This document shows, piece after piece, positions 1 to 8,409 of a stretch of 64,000 nucleotides of DNA. The DNA is from Geofilum rhodophaeum (lineage in GTDB: Bacteria > Bacteroidota > Bacteroidia > Bacteroidales > Marinilabiliaceae). Where the stretch lies: the NCBI RefSeq assembly GCF_002210225.1, contig NZ_MWUJ01000007.1, forward strand, positions 1 to 64,000, given 5' to 3'. The translations under genes and the position numbers were made by a program. A model generated the notes under the pieces. The model worked only from the letters and a program-made list of their open reading frames with translations. It ran no database searches and had not been told where the DNA came from. Numbering within the stretch: the stretch's first letter is position 1; the number at the start of each line of letters is the position of its first letter.

Positions 1-93
1 TGCAAAGTAAGGTCAAATTTTATCCTCTTCCAAACGAATCAGCTAAAATAAATTTAACCTTGGCTTAACATTCAATCAATCAGGCAAAAAAAA

Positions 94-528
94 TTAAGCC
101 TCTTGCTCCTCTTCGTCCTTAGCCAGCTCTTCCTTATAGCTTTTTACGCTATCGGCAGTGATTATTTCCTTCTCCTTAAGGAGCCGGTACCAGGCAAAAA
201 CCTTCTTGATATCCGAAACATAAACCCGCTCTTCATCAAAATCAGGCACCACTTCCTTAAAAGCGGCCTTTAAAGCTTTGGCATCCGACTTGGGATCCAC
301 ATTCATATCCTTTTCAAAAATTTCGGCAAAGACCTCACCCAGCAAAATATCGCCGTCCATCTTATACATCGAAATATCTTCAAGCGCACTGATCTTGGCA
401 CTGGCATAGGCCGGCATGCGCTTCCCATCGATCAACGACTCAACAATTACGCCGTTTTTGGCCTGCGAAACCAGCTTAAACAAACCGGAATATCCGGAAA
501 TCGCTAAAATATCCTTAACCATATTCAA
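94..528 (-). CDS. DUF5606 family protein
   Basis: A 144-aa soluble protein with no signal peptide or membrane segment. The N-terminal ~70 residues (VKDILAISGYSGLFKLVSQA, then a short basic strand KRMPAYASAKISALEDI) match the Bacteroidota family DUF5606 as I remember it. The second half is helical and ends in a very acidic tail (KDEEEQEA). The biochemical role is unknown. It is a separate leftward gene about 107 nt downstream of the J-domain gene and has its own -7 box. Family assignment is from pattern memory; function is not inferred. Confidence 0.8.
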   Translation of the reverse strand: MNMVKDILAISGYSGLFKLVSQAKNGVIVESLIDGKRMPAYASAKISALEDISMYKMDGDILLGEVFAEIFEKDMNVDPKSDAKALKAAFKEVVPDFDEERVYVSDIKKVFAWYRLLKEKEIITADSVKSYKEELAKDEEEQEA

Positions 529-539
529 AAATTTTGCTG

Positions 540-547
540 CAAAAATA
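540..547 (-). promoter_or_regulatory. Bacteroidota -7 box for the DUF5606 gene
   Basis: On the minus strand this reads TATTTTTG, matching the Bacteroidota sigma-ABfA consensus TAnnTTTG. It lies 11 nt upstream of the ATG at 528, so any leader would be very short. No clean TTTG -33 element is visible at the usual spacing. Confidence 0.4.
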
Positions 548-635
548 CAATAATACGTGAAAACAACACCACTTATATCACTTTAGCGGAAACTAAAAAA
601 GGAAAGACCTCTGCCTTAAGAGAATAAGCCGGGCC

Positions 636-1355
636 TTAATTCATCCCCCGATCTTTCTTAATTTTCTCATAAGCCTCATTGACCTTCTGAAACTTTTCCT
701 TGGCGGCAGACTGAAATTCTTCGCCCAGATGACTCACTTTATCGGGGTGAAAACGAACAGCCATCTTACGATAAGCCTTTTTTACCTCTTCATCGCTGGC
801 CGAGGCTTCTACTTCAAGTACTTTATAGGCCGAGGCCACATTGTCAAAAAACATATTGAGTACCGACTGGTGATCGGCCATACTGATCCCCATCTTCTGC
901 GAAATGGAAAGCAAAACCTGTCGTTCGCCCCCTTCCAGCGAACCATCGGCCTTACCCAGGGCATAGAGCAAATGAAGCAACTGAATTCGCGATTGATAGT
1001 CCATATTGATGCGAATCTGATGGCAAACATCGGTCAGAGGAATCTCCTTATTCAACATTTCCTTCAACAATCCCAGTGCTTCTTTGGTCTGCTCCTCTCC
1101 AAGCATTTTGAGCAGGTGCTGTTTTACAAAATCAAGCTCAGAACGCAGCACTTTCCCATCGGCCTTCATTACGGCAGCCATCAAAACAAGCAGCGAAGCC
1201 ACAAAACCATCGCGCGTACTGCTGCCAGGAAGGCTGTTGCCGCTGTACTGCTCCACATTAATCATATTGCCTATAATGGCACCAATAATGGCCCCGAGGG
1301 GACCAGCCATCCACCAGCCAAGGCCGGCACTAAACAGAACTTTTAAAATCTTCAT
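636..1355 (-). CDS. TerB/DnaJ-domain protein, DjlA-like co-chaperone
   Basis: A 239-aa protein. Residues ~10-32 form a Gly-rich hydrophobic segment (AGPLGAIIGAIIGNMI) that can anchor it in the membrane. Residues ~50-165 resemble a TerB-type helical domain (LMAAVMKADGKVLRSELDFV). Residues ~175-239 are a J domain with the HPD motif (RFHPDKVSHLG). This order is that of DjlA: membrane anchor, TerB-like domain, C-terminal J domain. J domains stimulate the DnaK ATPase, so a membrane-tethered DnaK recruiter is likely. The start codon directly abuts the coaE stop codon, which suggests co-transcription and translational coupling. Confidence 0.85.
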   Translation of the reverse strand: MKILKVLFSAGLGWWMAGPLGAIIGAIIGNMINVEQYSGNSLPGSSTRDGFVASLLVLMAAVMKADGKVLRSELDFVKQHLLKMLGEEQTKEALGLLKEMLNKEIPLTDVCHQIRINMDYQSRIQLLHLLYALGKADGSLEGGERQVLLSISQKMGISMADHQSVLNMFFDNVASAYKVLEVEASASDEEVKKAYRKMAVRFHPDKVSHLGEEFQSAAKEKFQKVNEAYEKIKKDRGMN

Positions 1356-1952
1356 TTACTTATCAAATCTTAAACTCGAAAGAGTCTGATGAATTTTCAA
1401 AATTTGGGGAATTACAAGTTTTTGCTCATCGGCCACCACCACATAGGTACTTTGAGCCACCTTGTCGGCCTCGGGCCATTGGTGCGCCATCCGCTGTCGC
1501 ACGGCAGCTTCCTCACAGCCTTCGCGCTGCATCACCCGGGCAATACGAATGGCCTCAGGAGCCGTCACTGTGAGTACAGCATCCATCTCCCGGGCTGCTC
1601 CGTTTTCAAAAAGAAGGGCCGATTCTTTAACAACGTAGGGAACCGACCATTGTTTAAGCCATTGTGTAAAATCGTCGCGCACCACAGGGTGCACGACGGC
1701 CTCGGCCTGCTTCAAAAGGTCTTTGTCGGCAAAGACCAGCTGAGCTACCCGGGCACGATCCAAGCTGCCCTCCACATAAACACCTTGCCCAAACAAGGCA
1801 CTGTAGCCCGCAACAATCAGAGGATGACTATTGGTCAACTCCCTGGCCCGCAAGTCCGAGTTATAAACAGGAACGCCCAAAGCCGAAAAGATCCTTCCCA
1901 CGGTAGTCTTTCCGCTACCAATTCCTCCTGTTAGTCCCACAACAAAAGCCAT
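1356..1952 (-). CDS. coaE: Dephospho-CoA kinase
   Basis: Catalyses the last step of coenzyme A synthesis, ATP-dependent phosphorylation of the 3'-hydroxyl of dephospho-CoA, in the cytosol. At 198 aa it has the usual family length. The P-loop GGIGSGKTTVG is at residues ~9-19, followed by the family's YNSDLRARELTNSHP region and the lid/CoA-binding sequence VHPVVRDDFTQWL. It lies 32 nt downstream of the YbbR-like gene and directly abuts the J-domain gene. The order nusB, yajC, ybbR-like, coaE is, as I recall, a recurring gene order in Bacteroidota. Confidence 0.95.
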   Translation of the reverse strand: MAFVVGLTGGIGSGKTTVGRIFSALGVPVYNSDLRARELTNSHPLIVAGYSALFGQGVYVEGSLDRARVAQLVFADKDLLKQAEAVVHPVVRDDFTQWLKQWSVPYVVKESALLFENGAAREMDAVLTVTAPEAIRIARVMQREGCEEAAVRQRMAHQWPEADKVAQSTYVVVADEQKLVIPQILKIHQTLSSLRFDK

Positions 1953-1984
1953 AAACCAGTTTTTATCCGGTCACAGGGTCCTCA

Positions 1985-3013
1985 CTAGGGACGCCGGCGT
2001 TCCAAAATATATTCAACAAATAAGGGAGAAAAATCGTAGGACTGAATTTGTTCCGGCACGCGTTCGATACGTACCCGAAGGCGGCCTGGCCGCTGGTTCT
2101 TCAGCACCTCTGAAGCATCTACCACCGCCCGAAAGTCATTGGCCTGGATAGATTCAAAACGACTTACCCCTGCCCTAAAAGTAAGATCCACAGCTGAAGG
2201 AAAAGCCTTTAACCGAAGACTATCGGGTAGGCCTATCACCTGAAGTGTTAGACTAATGGTCTTTTCGGAGAAGGGTTCAACAGGGATGGTAAGTGCAGCT
2301 TCACGATGACTAAATTCTACGCTGGGCAGCTGCTCTAAGGCCACCTTCTGCTGGTAAGTCTCACTCAGCGGAGCCACATTCAATGCTTGCGTGGCTATAG
2401 CCTCGATGGTATCAACCAGGGAGGCGGGTCCACTTATTATGACCGAATCGGGATTAAAAACCAAATCTCCCGCCTGCAAAAACTGCTTTTCGAAGGCAAC
2501 ATTACCCTTGAGCACAACAGGAACTTTACGATCGCGTATCTTATCTATTTGCAACACCAGAGTGTCCGGCCTCAACTCCACCAGATCCATTCCAACCAAC
2601 AACTGCTCGCGCACCCGATTCGTTTGACTGCGTGTGAGCACCCAGGCATCGCTTCTATCATTTGAAGCGCTTCGGCGCATCTGAGAAACATCAAAAACAA
2701 GGGGGACAAAAGAACGATTCAGCCGCTGCCGAACTATGGTGTAACCATTTGCACGAACCTTTAATTCAATTTTCTGCTCAGTGCCCCCAACCACAATTTC
2801 ATCGTCGGGCACATTAACAAAGCGAACGGGATAGGAAAAATCGGCCAGATAAGTATCGCGAAGCGCGTTTAAAAACCAAAAAGCGGTAGCTATAAGCAAA
2901 AACACAAGGAATACATATACATCCCTATTATTCAGCCATTTGTGCAACAATTCGCCGTGCTTGCTTTTACGCAAACGGAACCACCAGTCGCTCACTTTCT
3001 CGCCCAAGGCCAT
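1985..3013 (-). CDS. YbbR/CdaR-like domain protein
   Basis: One N-terminal membrane helix (VYVFLVFLLIATAFWFLNAL, residues ~33-52) is followed by an extracytoplasmic region of YbbR-type beta modules, with the characteristic YPVRFVNVPDDEIVVGG start. YbbR/CdaR proteins regulate the diadenylate cyclase CdaA in Firmicutes. No cdaA is in this window, so the role here is open. I place the start at the ATG at 3013 (342 aa). The frame stays open upstream to a TTG at 3070 with in-frame GTGs, but that region overlaps the hairpin following yajC and is unlikely to be translated. Confidence 0.8.
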   Translation of the reverse strand: MALGEKVSDWWFRLRKSKHGELLHKWLNNRDVYVFLVFLLIATAFWFLNALRDTYLADFSYPVRFVNVPDDEIVVGGTEQKIELKVRANGYTIVRQRLNRSFVPLVFDVSQMRRSASNDRSDAWVLTRSQTNRVREQLLVGMDLVELRPDTLVLQIDKIRDRKVPVVLKGNVAFEKQFLQAGDLVFNPDSVIISGPASLVDTIEAIATQALNVAPLSETYQQKVALEQLPSVEFSHREAALTIPVEPFSEKTISLTLQVIGLPDSLRLKAFPSAVDLTFRAGVSRFESIQANDFRAVVDASEVLKNQRPGRLRVRIERVPEQIQSYDFSPLFVEYILERRRP

Positions 3014-3060
3014 GTTATTCCATATTTTTTTCACCACCCCATCGGTTTTTAAGCACCAGC

Positions 3061-3097
3061 AAAAAGCCAATGCCTCACAAATGTAAGCATTGGCTTT
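3061..3097 (-). terminator. Stem-loop terminator after yajC
   Basis: An 11-bp perfect stem (GCATTGGCTTT pairing with AAAGCCAATGC, 14-nt loop) lies 29 nt below the yajC stop. Read on the minus strand it ends in a short T run (GGCTTTTTGC). It may be a partial terminator between nusB-yajC and ybbR-coaE rather than a full operon end. Confidence 0.65.
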
Positions 3098-3125
3098 AAA
3101 TATTGAAACGGCTTAAGCAAAAAGC

Positions 3126-3443
3126 TTACTTACGCACGGCGTCGGTCATATCCATGATAATGGCCGATTTGTCGATTTTAATTTCAACTTCTTTAGCGAT
3201 TTCAACCGACACATAGGCATCCTTAACTTCGGTAACACGACCGTAGATACCCCCGGTAGTAATCACCTTGTCGCCTTTTTTAAGCGACTCGCGGTACTTA
3301 CGCAGTTCCTTTTGACGCTTCATTTGAGGGCGAATCATAAAGAAGTAAAAAATTACAATTATGGCCAGAAAAGGAAGCAGAGACATCAAAGGATTGGCTG
3401 CTTCGGCCGCCTGGGGCGGCATTGATAAAAACAGATTAAACAT
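3126..3443 (-). CDS. yajC: Preprotein translocase subunit YajC
   Basis: A 105-aa inner-membrane protein that associates with SecDF and assists Sec-dependent export. One membrane helix (LMSLLPFLAIIVIFYFFMIRP, residues ~19-39) ends in the family motif MIRPQMKRQKE. The cytoplasmic YajC fold follows (LKKGDKVITTGGIYGRVTEV). I chose the ATG at 3443; the frame is open for 19 more codons upstream, but those residues are basic and atypical. It lies 86 nt downstream of nusB and before a stem-loop. Confidence 0.95.
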   Translation of the reverse strand: MFNLFLSMPPQAAEAANPLMSLLPFLAIIVIFYFFMIRPQMKRQKELRKYRESLKKGDKVITTGGIYGRVTEVKDAYVSVEIAKEVEIKIDKSAIIMDMTDAVRK

Positions 3444-3529
3444 AGAATTCACTTTTATTATTAACAATTGTTTGACTCTTCTCGCTGTAAACGACCGCAA
3501 CTCTACCGTGAGCGCGTCCCAATTTACAG

Positions 3530-4474
3530 CTATTCCATCAAGCCTCTTCCGGTTTTAACCAATACCTTTTCAGCCTGAAAGTGTTCCACTACCTTATCCA
3601 AAATACCATTTATAAACTGACTGCTTTTGGGGGTACTGTAATGTTTGGCCAGCTCAATGTATTCGTTGAGTGACACCTTAACAGGAATCTCAGTAAACTC
3701 GAGGATCTCTGCCAGGGCAATTTGCATCAAAACAATATCCATGTAGGCCACCCTTTCGAGATCCCAGTTTTGGGCATACTTCTGAATCAGCTCCACAAAC
3801 TCATTCTGCTTAACCAGCGATTTGCGAAACAGTCTTGTCACAAAATCACGGTCTTCGGCATCCTTAAATTCCGGTTGATAATTCTGCTCGGGGCCCTTGT
3901 CTTCCTGAAACTCCTTCAGTGTTTTAATCACCATACTCATAATAAACTCACACTCATCGTTCCAAAAGATGTTGTGCTCTTCGAGTTGATCATACAGCGG
4001 TTCGTATTGTGCAATAACCTTTTCCACAATTTTTACAACAAACTTCTGCTGCGAAGCATAATCGTCGGCATCATCGTCCATATAAGCCTCGTAAAGGGGC
4101 GATTCAACGATCCGATTAAAGAGGCCACGAATAAGTTCGGGATGTTCTGCCCACGAAAGTGGCGTAACTTCAAGATACCGTTGCAAATGAGGGCCATCGA
4201 CCAACTGTTGCAATACCGCATTATCGATAAATCGGGTATTGGGATTTAGGTCAGCTGGAGAAGGAATTTTCTTGTTCCGACCTTTTTCTATACGGTTTTT
4301 GGCGTAGGCGTGGATATCGGTAATTAACAAAAGAAATAAATGATACAACTCGTACGATTTGGCGATACTCTTGAACAGCTCCTTTTCCATCTCTGGTATG
4401 GATACATCACCATTTTTGTTAAAGGCGTAAACCATTTGCATCACCTTTACCCTTAGCAGTCTTCTACTTAGCAT
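3530..4474 (-). CDS. nusB: Transcription antitermination factor NusB, long Bacteroidota form
   Basis: NusB binds boxA RNA with NusE (S10) and promotes antitermination in rRNA operons. At 314 aa this protein is about twice the E. coli length. The extra N-terminal part begins MLSRRLLRVKVMQMVYAFNK and carries a long helical insertion. The recognisable NusB core is at the C-terminus (residues ~200-305), including the segment DIVLMQIALAEILEF and then EYIELAKHYSTPKSSQFING. Long NusB proteins of this form are usual in Bacteroidota. The start is the ATG at 4474, 36 nt downstream of a good -7 box; a 21-codon upstream extension overlaps that promoter and is rejected. Confidence 0.93.
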   Translation of the reverse strand: MLSRRLLRVKVMQMVYAFNKNGDVSIPEMEKELFKSIAKSYELYHLFLLLITDIHAYAKNRIEKGRNKKIPSPADLNPNTRFIDNAVLQQLVDGPHLQRYLEVTPLSWAEHPELIRGLFNRIVESPLYEAYMDDDADDYASQQKFVVKIVEKVIAQYEPLYDQLEEHNIFWNDECEFIMSMVIKTLKEFQEDKGPEQNYQPEFKDAEDRDFVTRLFRKSLVKQNEFVELIQKYAQNWDLERVAYMDIVLMQIALAEILEFTEIPVKVSLNEYIELAKHYSTPKSSQFINGILDKVVEHFQAEKVLVKTGRGLME

Positions 4475-4509
4475 TACCGAAAGAACTTTTTGAAAATAAA
4501 TACTAAAGG

Positions 4510-4540
4510 CAAATGTAAGAGAAATTTTAAAAACCACAAG
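4510..4540 (-). promoter_or_regulatory. Promoter of the nusB-yajC operon
   Basis: On the minus strand, CTTG (4540-4537) is followed after 19 nt by TACATTTG (4517-4510). This matches the Bacteroidota TTTG-N19-TAnnTTTG promoter with one mismatch in the -33 element. Confidence 0.55.
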
Positions 4541-4693
4541 CTAATGCGGTCTGCCAGACATTTACAAGGGTTAAAGAAGGCAAATAATGAAGAAATATTG
4601 TAAACAAACTTTAGGCGTTTACAAAAATATTTAGCACTTTTGACCATTGTAACCAAAAGCGCTTTTTATTCTAACGCAAAATAACTGATTGAG

Positions 4694-5068
4694 ATGGAAG
4701 GATTTGACAAAAATGCAGATTTTGAAAGAAACGACAAAGAGGAGATCTTTTCAAAAGCTGTAAGAGCGGGAAAAAGAACTTACTTTTTTGATGTGAAGGC
4801 CACGCGTAAGAACGACTACTACCTAACGCTCACCGAAAGTAAAAAGCGGTTTGAGGACGACGGGCGCTTCTTTTTTGAAAAGCACAAAATTTTTCTTTAC
4901 AAAGAAGACTTTGACAAGTTTTCCGAGGGTCTGGAAGAGGCCATTGCCTTTATAAAGGAAATCCAGGGAAACGAAGAATCCACAAACGTTTACAAAGAAG
5001 AAGAGGAAGTGGAGCAGGTTGCCGGAACCCCCTACAGCAACATAGACTTTGAAGATCTCCACAAATAA
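4694..5068 (+). CDS. DUF3276 (Pur-alpha-like) nucleic-acid-binding protein
   Basis: A 124-aa cytosolic protein of the DUF3276 family, whose members have the PUR repeat fold seen in Pur-alpha and in Borrelia BpuR. The recognisable core is residues ~15-95: IFSKAVRAGKRTYFFDVKAT, then NDYYLTLTESKKRFEDDGRF, FEKHKIFLYKEDF and a C-terminal helix. By family it should bind single-stranded DNA or RNA. The C-terminal ~30 residues are acidic and probably disordered. It is a single gene with its own terminator 2 nt after the stop. Confidence 0.88.
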   Translation: MEGFDKNADFERNDKEEIFSKAVRAGKRTYFFDVKATRKNDYYLTLTESKKRFEDDGRFFFEKHKIFLYKEDFDKFSEGLEEAIAFIKEIQGNEESTNVYKEEEEVEQVAGTPYSNIDFEDLHK

Positions 5069-5070
5069 GT

Positions 5071-5098
5071 AAAAACGGCCCGAGGGCCGTTTTTTTTT
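5071..5098. terminator. Bidirectional rho-independent terminator
   Basis: A GC-rich hairpin (ACGGCC-cgag-GGCCGT) has a 5' A run and a 3' run of nine T. It lies between the DUF3276 gene (+) and the convergent thiamine-binding-type gene (-), so it can serve both. Confidence 0.9.
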
Positions 5099-5110
5099 GC
5101 ATCAAAATGT

Positions 5111-5407
5111 TTAATCGTACTTCTCCATTTTATCCAGAATCCGCACCTCTCCTTCAGCACGGCTTTGGATTTTCACATAACACATCAAGGTATCGGCACC
5201 GGCCTTGTAGCAGGCCGCCTGCACCTCCTCCACCACCGCCATCAAACGTTCGTAAGTCCCCTCCATTACCGTTTCAAAAGGCGTAACACGGTAAGACACG
5301 CCCGAACGCTCAATCACCGCAATGGCCTCATCAACCAGAGCATAGCTGTTTTTATCATGCGCCACGGGTAAAACCTGCACCGCTACGTTCACTACCTTAT
5401 TTTTCAT
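5111..5407 (-). CDS. Thiamine-binding-type protein (MTH1187/YkoF-like)
   Basis: A 98-aa protein starting MKNKVVNVAVQVLPVAHDKN, with the ferredoxin-like MTH1187 pattern (VDEAIAVIERSGVSYRVTPF, then ETVMEGTYERLMAVVEEVQ). Small proteins of this family oligomerise; some bind thiamine or related ligands and many are labelled thiamine-binding protein. The start is the ATG at 5407; the open frame upstream overlaps the divergent feoAB control region and looks non-coding. The true ligand is not predictable from sequence. It is divergent from feoAB. Confidence 0.8.
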   Translation of the reverse strand: MKNKVVNVAVQVLPVAHDKNSYALVDEAIAVIERSGVSYRVTPFETVMEGTYERLMAVVEEVQAACYKAGADTLMCYVKIQSRAEGEVRILDKMEKYD

Positions 5408-5435
5408 GGTACAAAAAGTATTAAATGAATAAAAA

Positions 5436-5449
5436 CCCCAAAAATGGGG
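5436..5449. repeat. Short inverted repeat in the divergent feoAB control region
   Basis: CCCCA-aaaa-TGGGG lies between the two divergent genes. It is 25 nt upstream of the feoAB -7 box, so it falls near the expected -33 region. It could be an operator or chance; it does not look like a Fur box. Confidence 0.3.
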
Positions 5450-5473
5450 ATTGATGTAAACACCGACAATGCT

Positions 5474-5481
5474 TACATTTG
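5474..5481 (+). promoter_or_regulatory. -7 box of feoAB
   Basis: TACATTTG matches the Bacteroidota -7 consensus 64 nt before the feoAB start. A TTGA around 5453 lies at roughly the right distance for a -33 element. Confidence 0.5.
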
Positions 5482-5545
5482 CCGGTTCAAATAAAACATT
5501 CGGCTTGACAAAGGTAAACAACCCAAGCCAAAACCAGGCATCACA

Positions 5546-8041
5546 ATGACATTAGCTGATCTTACCAACGGCCAGGAAGCCATCATCATAAAAGTAAAGG
5601 GACACGGTGCCTTCCGGCGCCGGATACTCGAAATGGGCTTCATCAAAGGGAAAAAAGTGACCGTCATTAAAAATGCCCCGCTCAAGGATCCCATCGAATA
5701 TGAACTACTCAATTACCAGGTATCCCTTCGCCGCAGCGAAGCACGACTGGTAGAAGTGGTGACCATCAGCGACGCACTGGAAGCGGCAGATCCCGAATAC
5801 CACGGCACCAGCAACGCCGAGGAAGCTCTTGCCAAAGTCGTCAGCGATAAAAGCAAACACATCAACGTAGCCCTGGTGGGCAACCCCAACTGCGGAAAAA
5901 CGACGCTCTTCAACAATGCCAGTGGATCTTATGAGCACGTGGGTAATTACAGCGGCGTAACGGTCGATGTAAAAACCACCACCTTCGAACATAAGGGCTA
6001 TACCTTCAACCTCTCAGACCTCCCGGGCACCTATTCGCTATCGGCCTACAGTCCCGAAGAAGTCTTTGTGCGCGACCACATCCGCAAGAAAACACCCGAC
6101 ATCATCATCAATGTAGTGGATGCCTCCAACCTCGAGCGCAACCTCTACCTCACCACCCAGCTCATACACATGGATGTGCAAGTGGTGATTGCCCTCAATA
6201 TGTACGACGAGTTTCAACGTCGGGGCGACACCCTCGACTACAAGCACCTGGGCAAAATGCTGGGTATGCCCATAGTCCCCACAGTGAGCTCCCGCGGACG
6301 CGGCATCAAAAAACTGTTCGACAAGGTCATTGATGTTTACGAAGAGCGCATCGACGAGGCCCGATCGGTTAAGATCAACTTTGGCGAGCAACTCGAAGGC
6401 TCCATTCAAAAAGTGGAAGAGCTGATAAAGAACACCAACGAACTTGCTGTAAAATTCCCTCCACGCTTCCTGGCCATAAAGCTGTTGGAGCAGGACAAAA
6501 GCTACATCAAATATCTTAAAAAGCGGGAACACCACCAGTTGTTGGACTTGGTGCAGGAACACAAGCAAAAAATTGAAGAATGCCGCAAAGAAGAGGTCGA
6601 AACCACCTTTACCGATGCGCGCTACGGCTTCATAGCCGGAGCGCTTAAAGAAACCTACCGCGAGAGTCCCATCAAACGAAGGAGAAGGACCGAAGCCATC
6701 GACAACATACTCACGCACAAACTCTTCGGCTTCCCCATCTTTTTCTTCTTCATGTGGCTGATGTTTCAATCGACCTTTACCCTGGGCGCCTACCCTATGG
6801 AATGGATCGAGGCAGGCGTGGCAGCATTATCGGGCTATTTGGACGGAATGATGACGGAAGGTTCTTTTAAAGACCTACTTATTGATGGCATCATCGGCGG
6901 TGTTGGCGGCGTCATTGTCTTCCTCCCCAACATCCTCATCCTCTTTTTCTTCATATCCTTTATGGAAGATACGGGCTATATGGCACGGGCCGCCTTTATT
7001 ATGGACAAGGTGATGCACAGAATTGGGCTGCATGGCAAATCCTTCATCCCCCTGATTATGGGTTTTGGCTGCAACGTGCCCGCCATTATGGCCACCCGTA
7101 CCATCGAAGACCGCAACAGTCGCTTGCTCACCATCCTCATCAACCCCTTTATGTCGTGCAGCGCCCGGCTGCCCGTTTACATTCTATTTATTGCGGCCTT
7201 TTTCCCCGACTACCCCGGCACCTTGCTGTTTATTTTATATGGTACCGGCATACTGATAGCTGTTGGAGTGGCCCGACTGTTTAAGCGCTTCATTTTTATT
7301 AAAGACGCGGTACCCTTTGTTATGGAGCTGCCCCCCTACCGTCTGCCCACCTTAAAAAGCACAACACGCCACATGTGGTATAAGGGCCGCCAATACCTCC
7401 AAAAAATGGGCGGCATCATTCTGGTTGCCTCCATCATCATTTGGTTCCTGGGCTATTTTCCACGTACCGGAAGCAGCAACGAACTCTTTGAAGCAGAACT
7501 TTCCGAAACCCGGGGGCACTATGAGCAGCTGTTGCAACAAACACCAGCTAACGAAAAGCAGCATGTCCTTGCCCGGCAGGACAGCCTCGTCCGCAGGATT
7601 GAGCAGAAACAGCACCGCCAGCAACAAGAGGAAAGTTATATTGGCCGCATAGGACACGCCATAGAGCCCCTTATTCGCCCCCTGGGCTTCGATTGGAAAA
7701 TGGGCGTGAGTCTCCTCAGTGGCGTTGCAGCCAAAGAGATTGTAGTAAGCACCATGGGGGTTTTGTACCAGTCGGCCCACGACGAAGAAAACGACAACTC
7801 GGTCCTGGTTCAAAACTTACAAAACGATAAGGACAAGGAGGGCAATCCGGTTTTTACGCCCCTGGTAGCCCTCTCCTTTCTGCTGTTTATCTTGATATAT
7901 TTTCCGTGCATAGCCGTTATTGCCGCCATCAAAAAAGAAACCGGTGCATGGAAATGGGCCACTTTTACCATATTTTACACCACTGCCCTGGCCTGGCTGG
8001 TAGCCTTTGCCGTTTATCAAATCGGCAGCCTGTTTGTATAA
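5546..8041 (+). CDS. feoAB: FeoA-FeoB fusion, ferrous iron transporter
   Basis: An 831-aa inner-membrane GTP-dependent Fe(II) importer. Residues ~1-75 are a FeoA SH3-like domain (MTLADLTNGQEAIIIKVKGH). The G domain follows with G1 VGNPNCGKTTLFN (~110-122), G3 DLPGTYSLSAYSP and G4 ALNMYDE. A helical spacer (~270-385) leads to the membrane part with the paired gate motifs GFGCNVPAIMATRTI and MSCSARLPVYI. FeoA fused to FeoB is the usual arrangement in Bacteroidota. It is followed after 33 nt by the small Cys-rich partner gene. Confidence 0.97.
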   Translation: MTLADLTNGQEAIIIKVKGHGAFRRRILEMGFIKGKKVTVIKNAPLKDPIEYELLNYQVSLRRSEARLVEVVTISDALEAADPEYHGTSNAEEALAKVVSDKSKHINVALVGNPNCGKTTLFNNASGSYEHVGNYSGVTVDVKTTTFEHKGYTFNLSDLPGTYSLSAYSPEEVFVRDHIRKKTPDIIINVVDASNLERNLYLTTQLIHMDVQVVIALNMYDEFQRRGDTLDYKHLGKMLGMPIVPTVSSRGRGIKKLFDKVIDVYEERIDEARSVKINFGEQLEGSIQKVEELIKNTNELAVKFPPRFLAIKLLEQDKSYIKYLKKREHHQLLDLVQEHKQKIEECRKEEVETTFTDARYGFIAGALKETYRESPIKRRRRTEAIDNILTHKLFGFPIFFFFMWLMFQSTFTLGAYPMEWIEAGVAALSGYLDGMMTEGSFKDLLIDGIIGGVGGVIVFLPNILILFFFISFMEDTGYMARAAFIMDKVMHRIGLHGKSFIPLIMGFGCNVPAIMATRTIEDRNSRLLTILINPFMSCSARLPVYILFIAAFFPDYPGTLLFILYGTGILIAVGVARLFKRFIFIKDAVPFVMELPPYRLPTLKSTTRHMWYKGRQYLQKMGGIILVASIIIWFLGYFPRTGSSNELFEAELSETRGHYEQLLQQTPANEKQHVLARQDSLVRRIEQKQHRQQQEESYIGRIGHAIEPLIRPLGFDWKMGVSLLSGVAAKEIVVSTMGVLYQSAHDEENDNSVLVQNLQNDKDKEGNPVFTPLVALSFLLFILIYFPCIAVIAAIKKETGAWKWATFTIFYTTALAWLVAFAVYQIGSLFV

Positions 8042-8074
8042 TACGAATTTTATTCAAGCCAAAAAGACAAGACT

Positions 8075-8284
8075 ATGATACAGGACATTCTTACCTATTT
8101 GACCGTAACAGCCGCCATTGCATACACCCTGTACAGTTTTTGGCGTGTACTTTTCAGCACTAAGGCAGGCAGCGCATGCAGCAGCGGATGCAGCTCCTGC
8201 GGCAGCAAATCGGATCTGTTTGAAGAATTGGCACGTAAACAAAAAGGACCGGCATCAAAAACTGCTCATCGCTCACTTGTGTAA
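8075..8284 (+). CDS. FeoB-associated Cys-rich membrane protein
   Basis: A 69-aa protein with one N-terminal membrane helix (LTYLTVTAAIAYTLYSFW) and then a Cys cluster, CSSGCSSCGSK. It lies 33 nt after feoAB. Small proteins of this build are commonly found next to feoB and are annotated FeoB-associated Cys-rich membrane protein; a role in iron handling or in assisting FeoB is inferred from context. The Cys spacing C-x3-C-x2-C could hold metal, but this is not shown here. Confidence 0.85.
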   Translation: MIQDILTYLTVTAAIAYTLYSFWRVLFSTKAGSACSSGCSSCGSKSDLFEELARKQKGPASKTAHRSLV

Positions 8285-8362
8285 ACAGCAACAAAGCTAC
8301 TAAGCAGGTACCAATACTATAAACGGCCAGCTAAAAACAATCGCGATTTTAGATTTTGTTTG

Positions 8363-8370
8363 TATATTTG
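8363..8370 (+). promoter_or_regulatory. -7 box of the GH115 gene
   Basis: TATATTTG matches TAnnTTTG, 39 nt upstream of the ATG at 8410. No clear -33 TTTG is visible, which may mean an activator is needed. Confidence 0.45.
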
Positions 8371-8409
8371 ACGGAAATCCATCCAAAGAAATCAAACAAA
8401 ATCCATAGT

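Noticed and set aside
5436-5481. Fur or DtxR box in front of feoAB
   Set aside because: The only clear symmetry is CCCCA-N4-TGGGG, which does not resemble the A/T-rich Fur or DtxR consensus.
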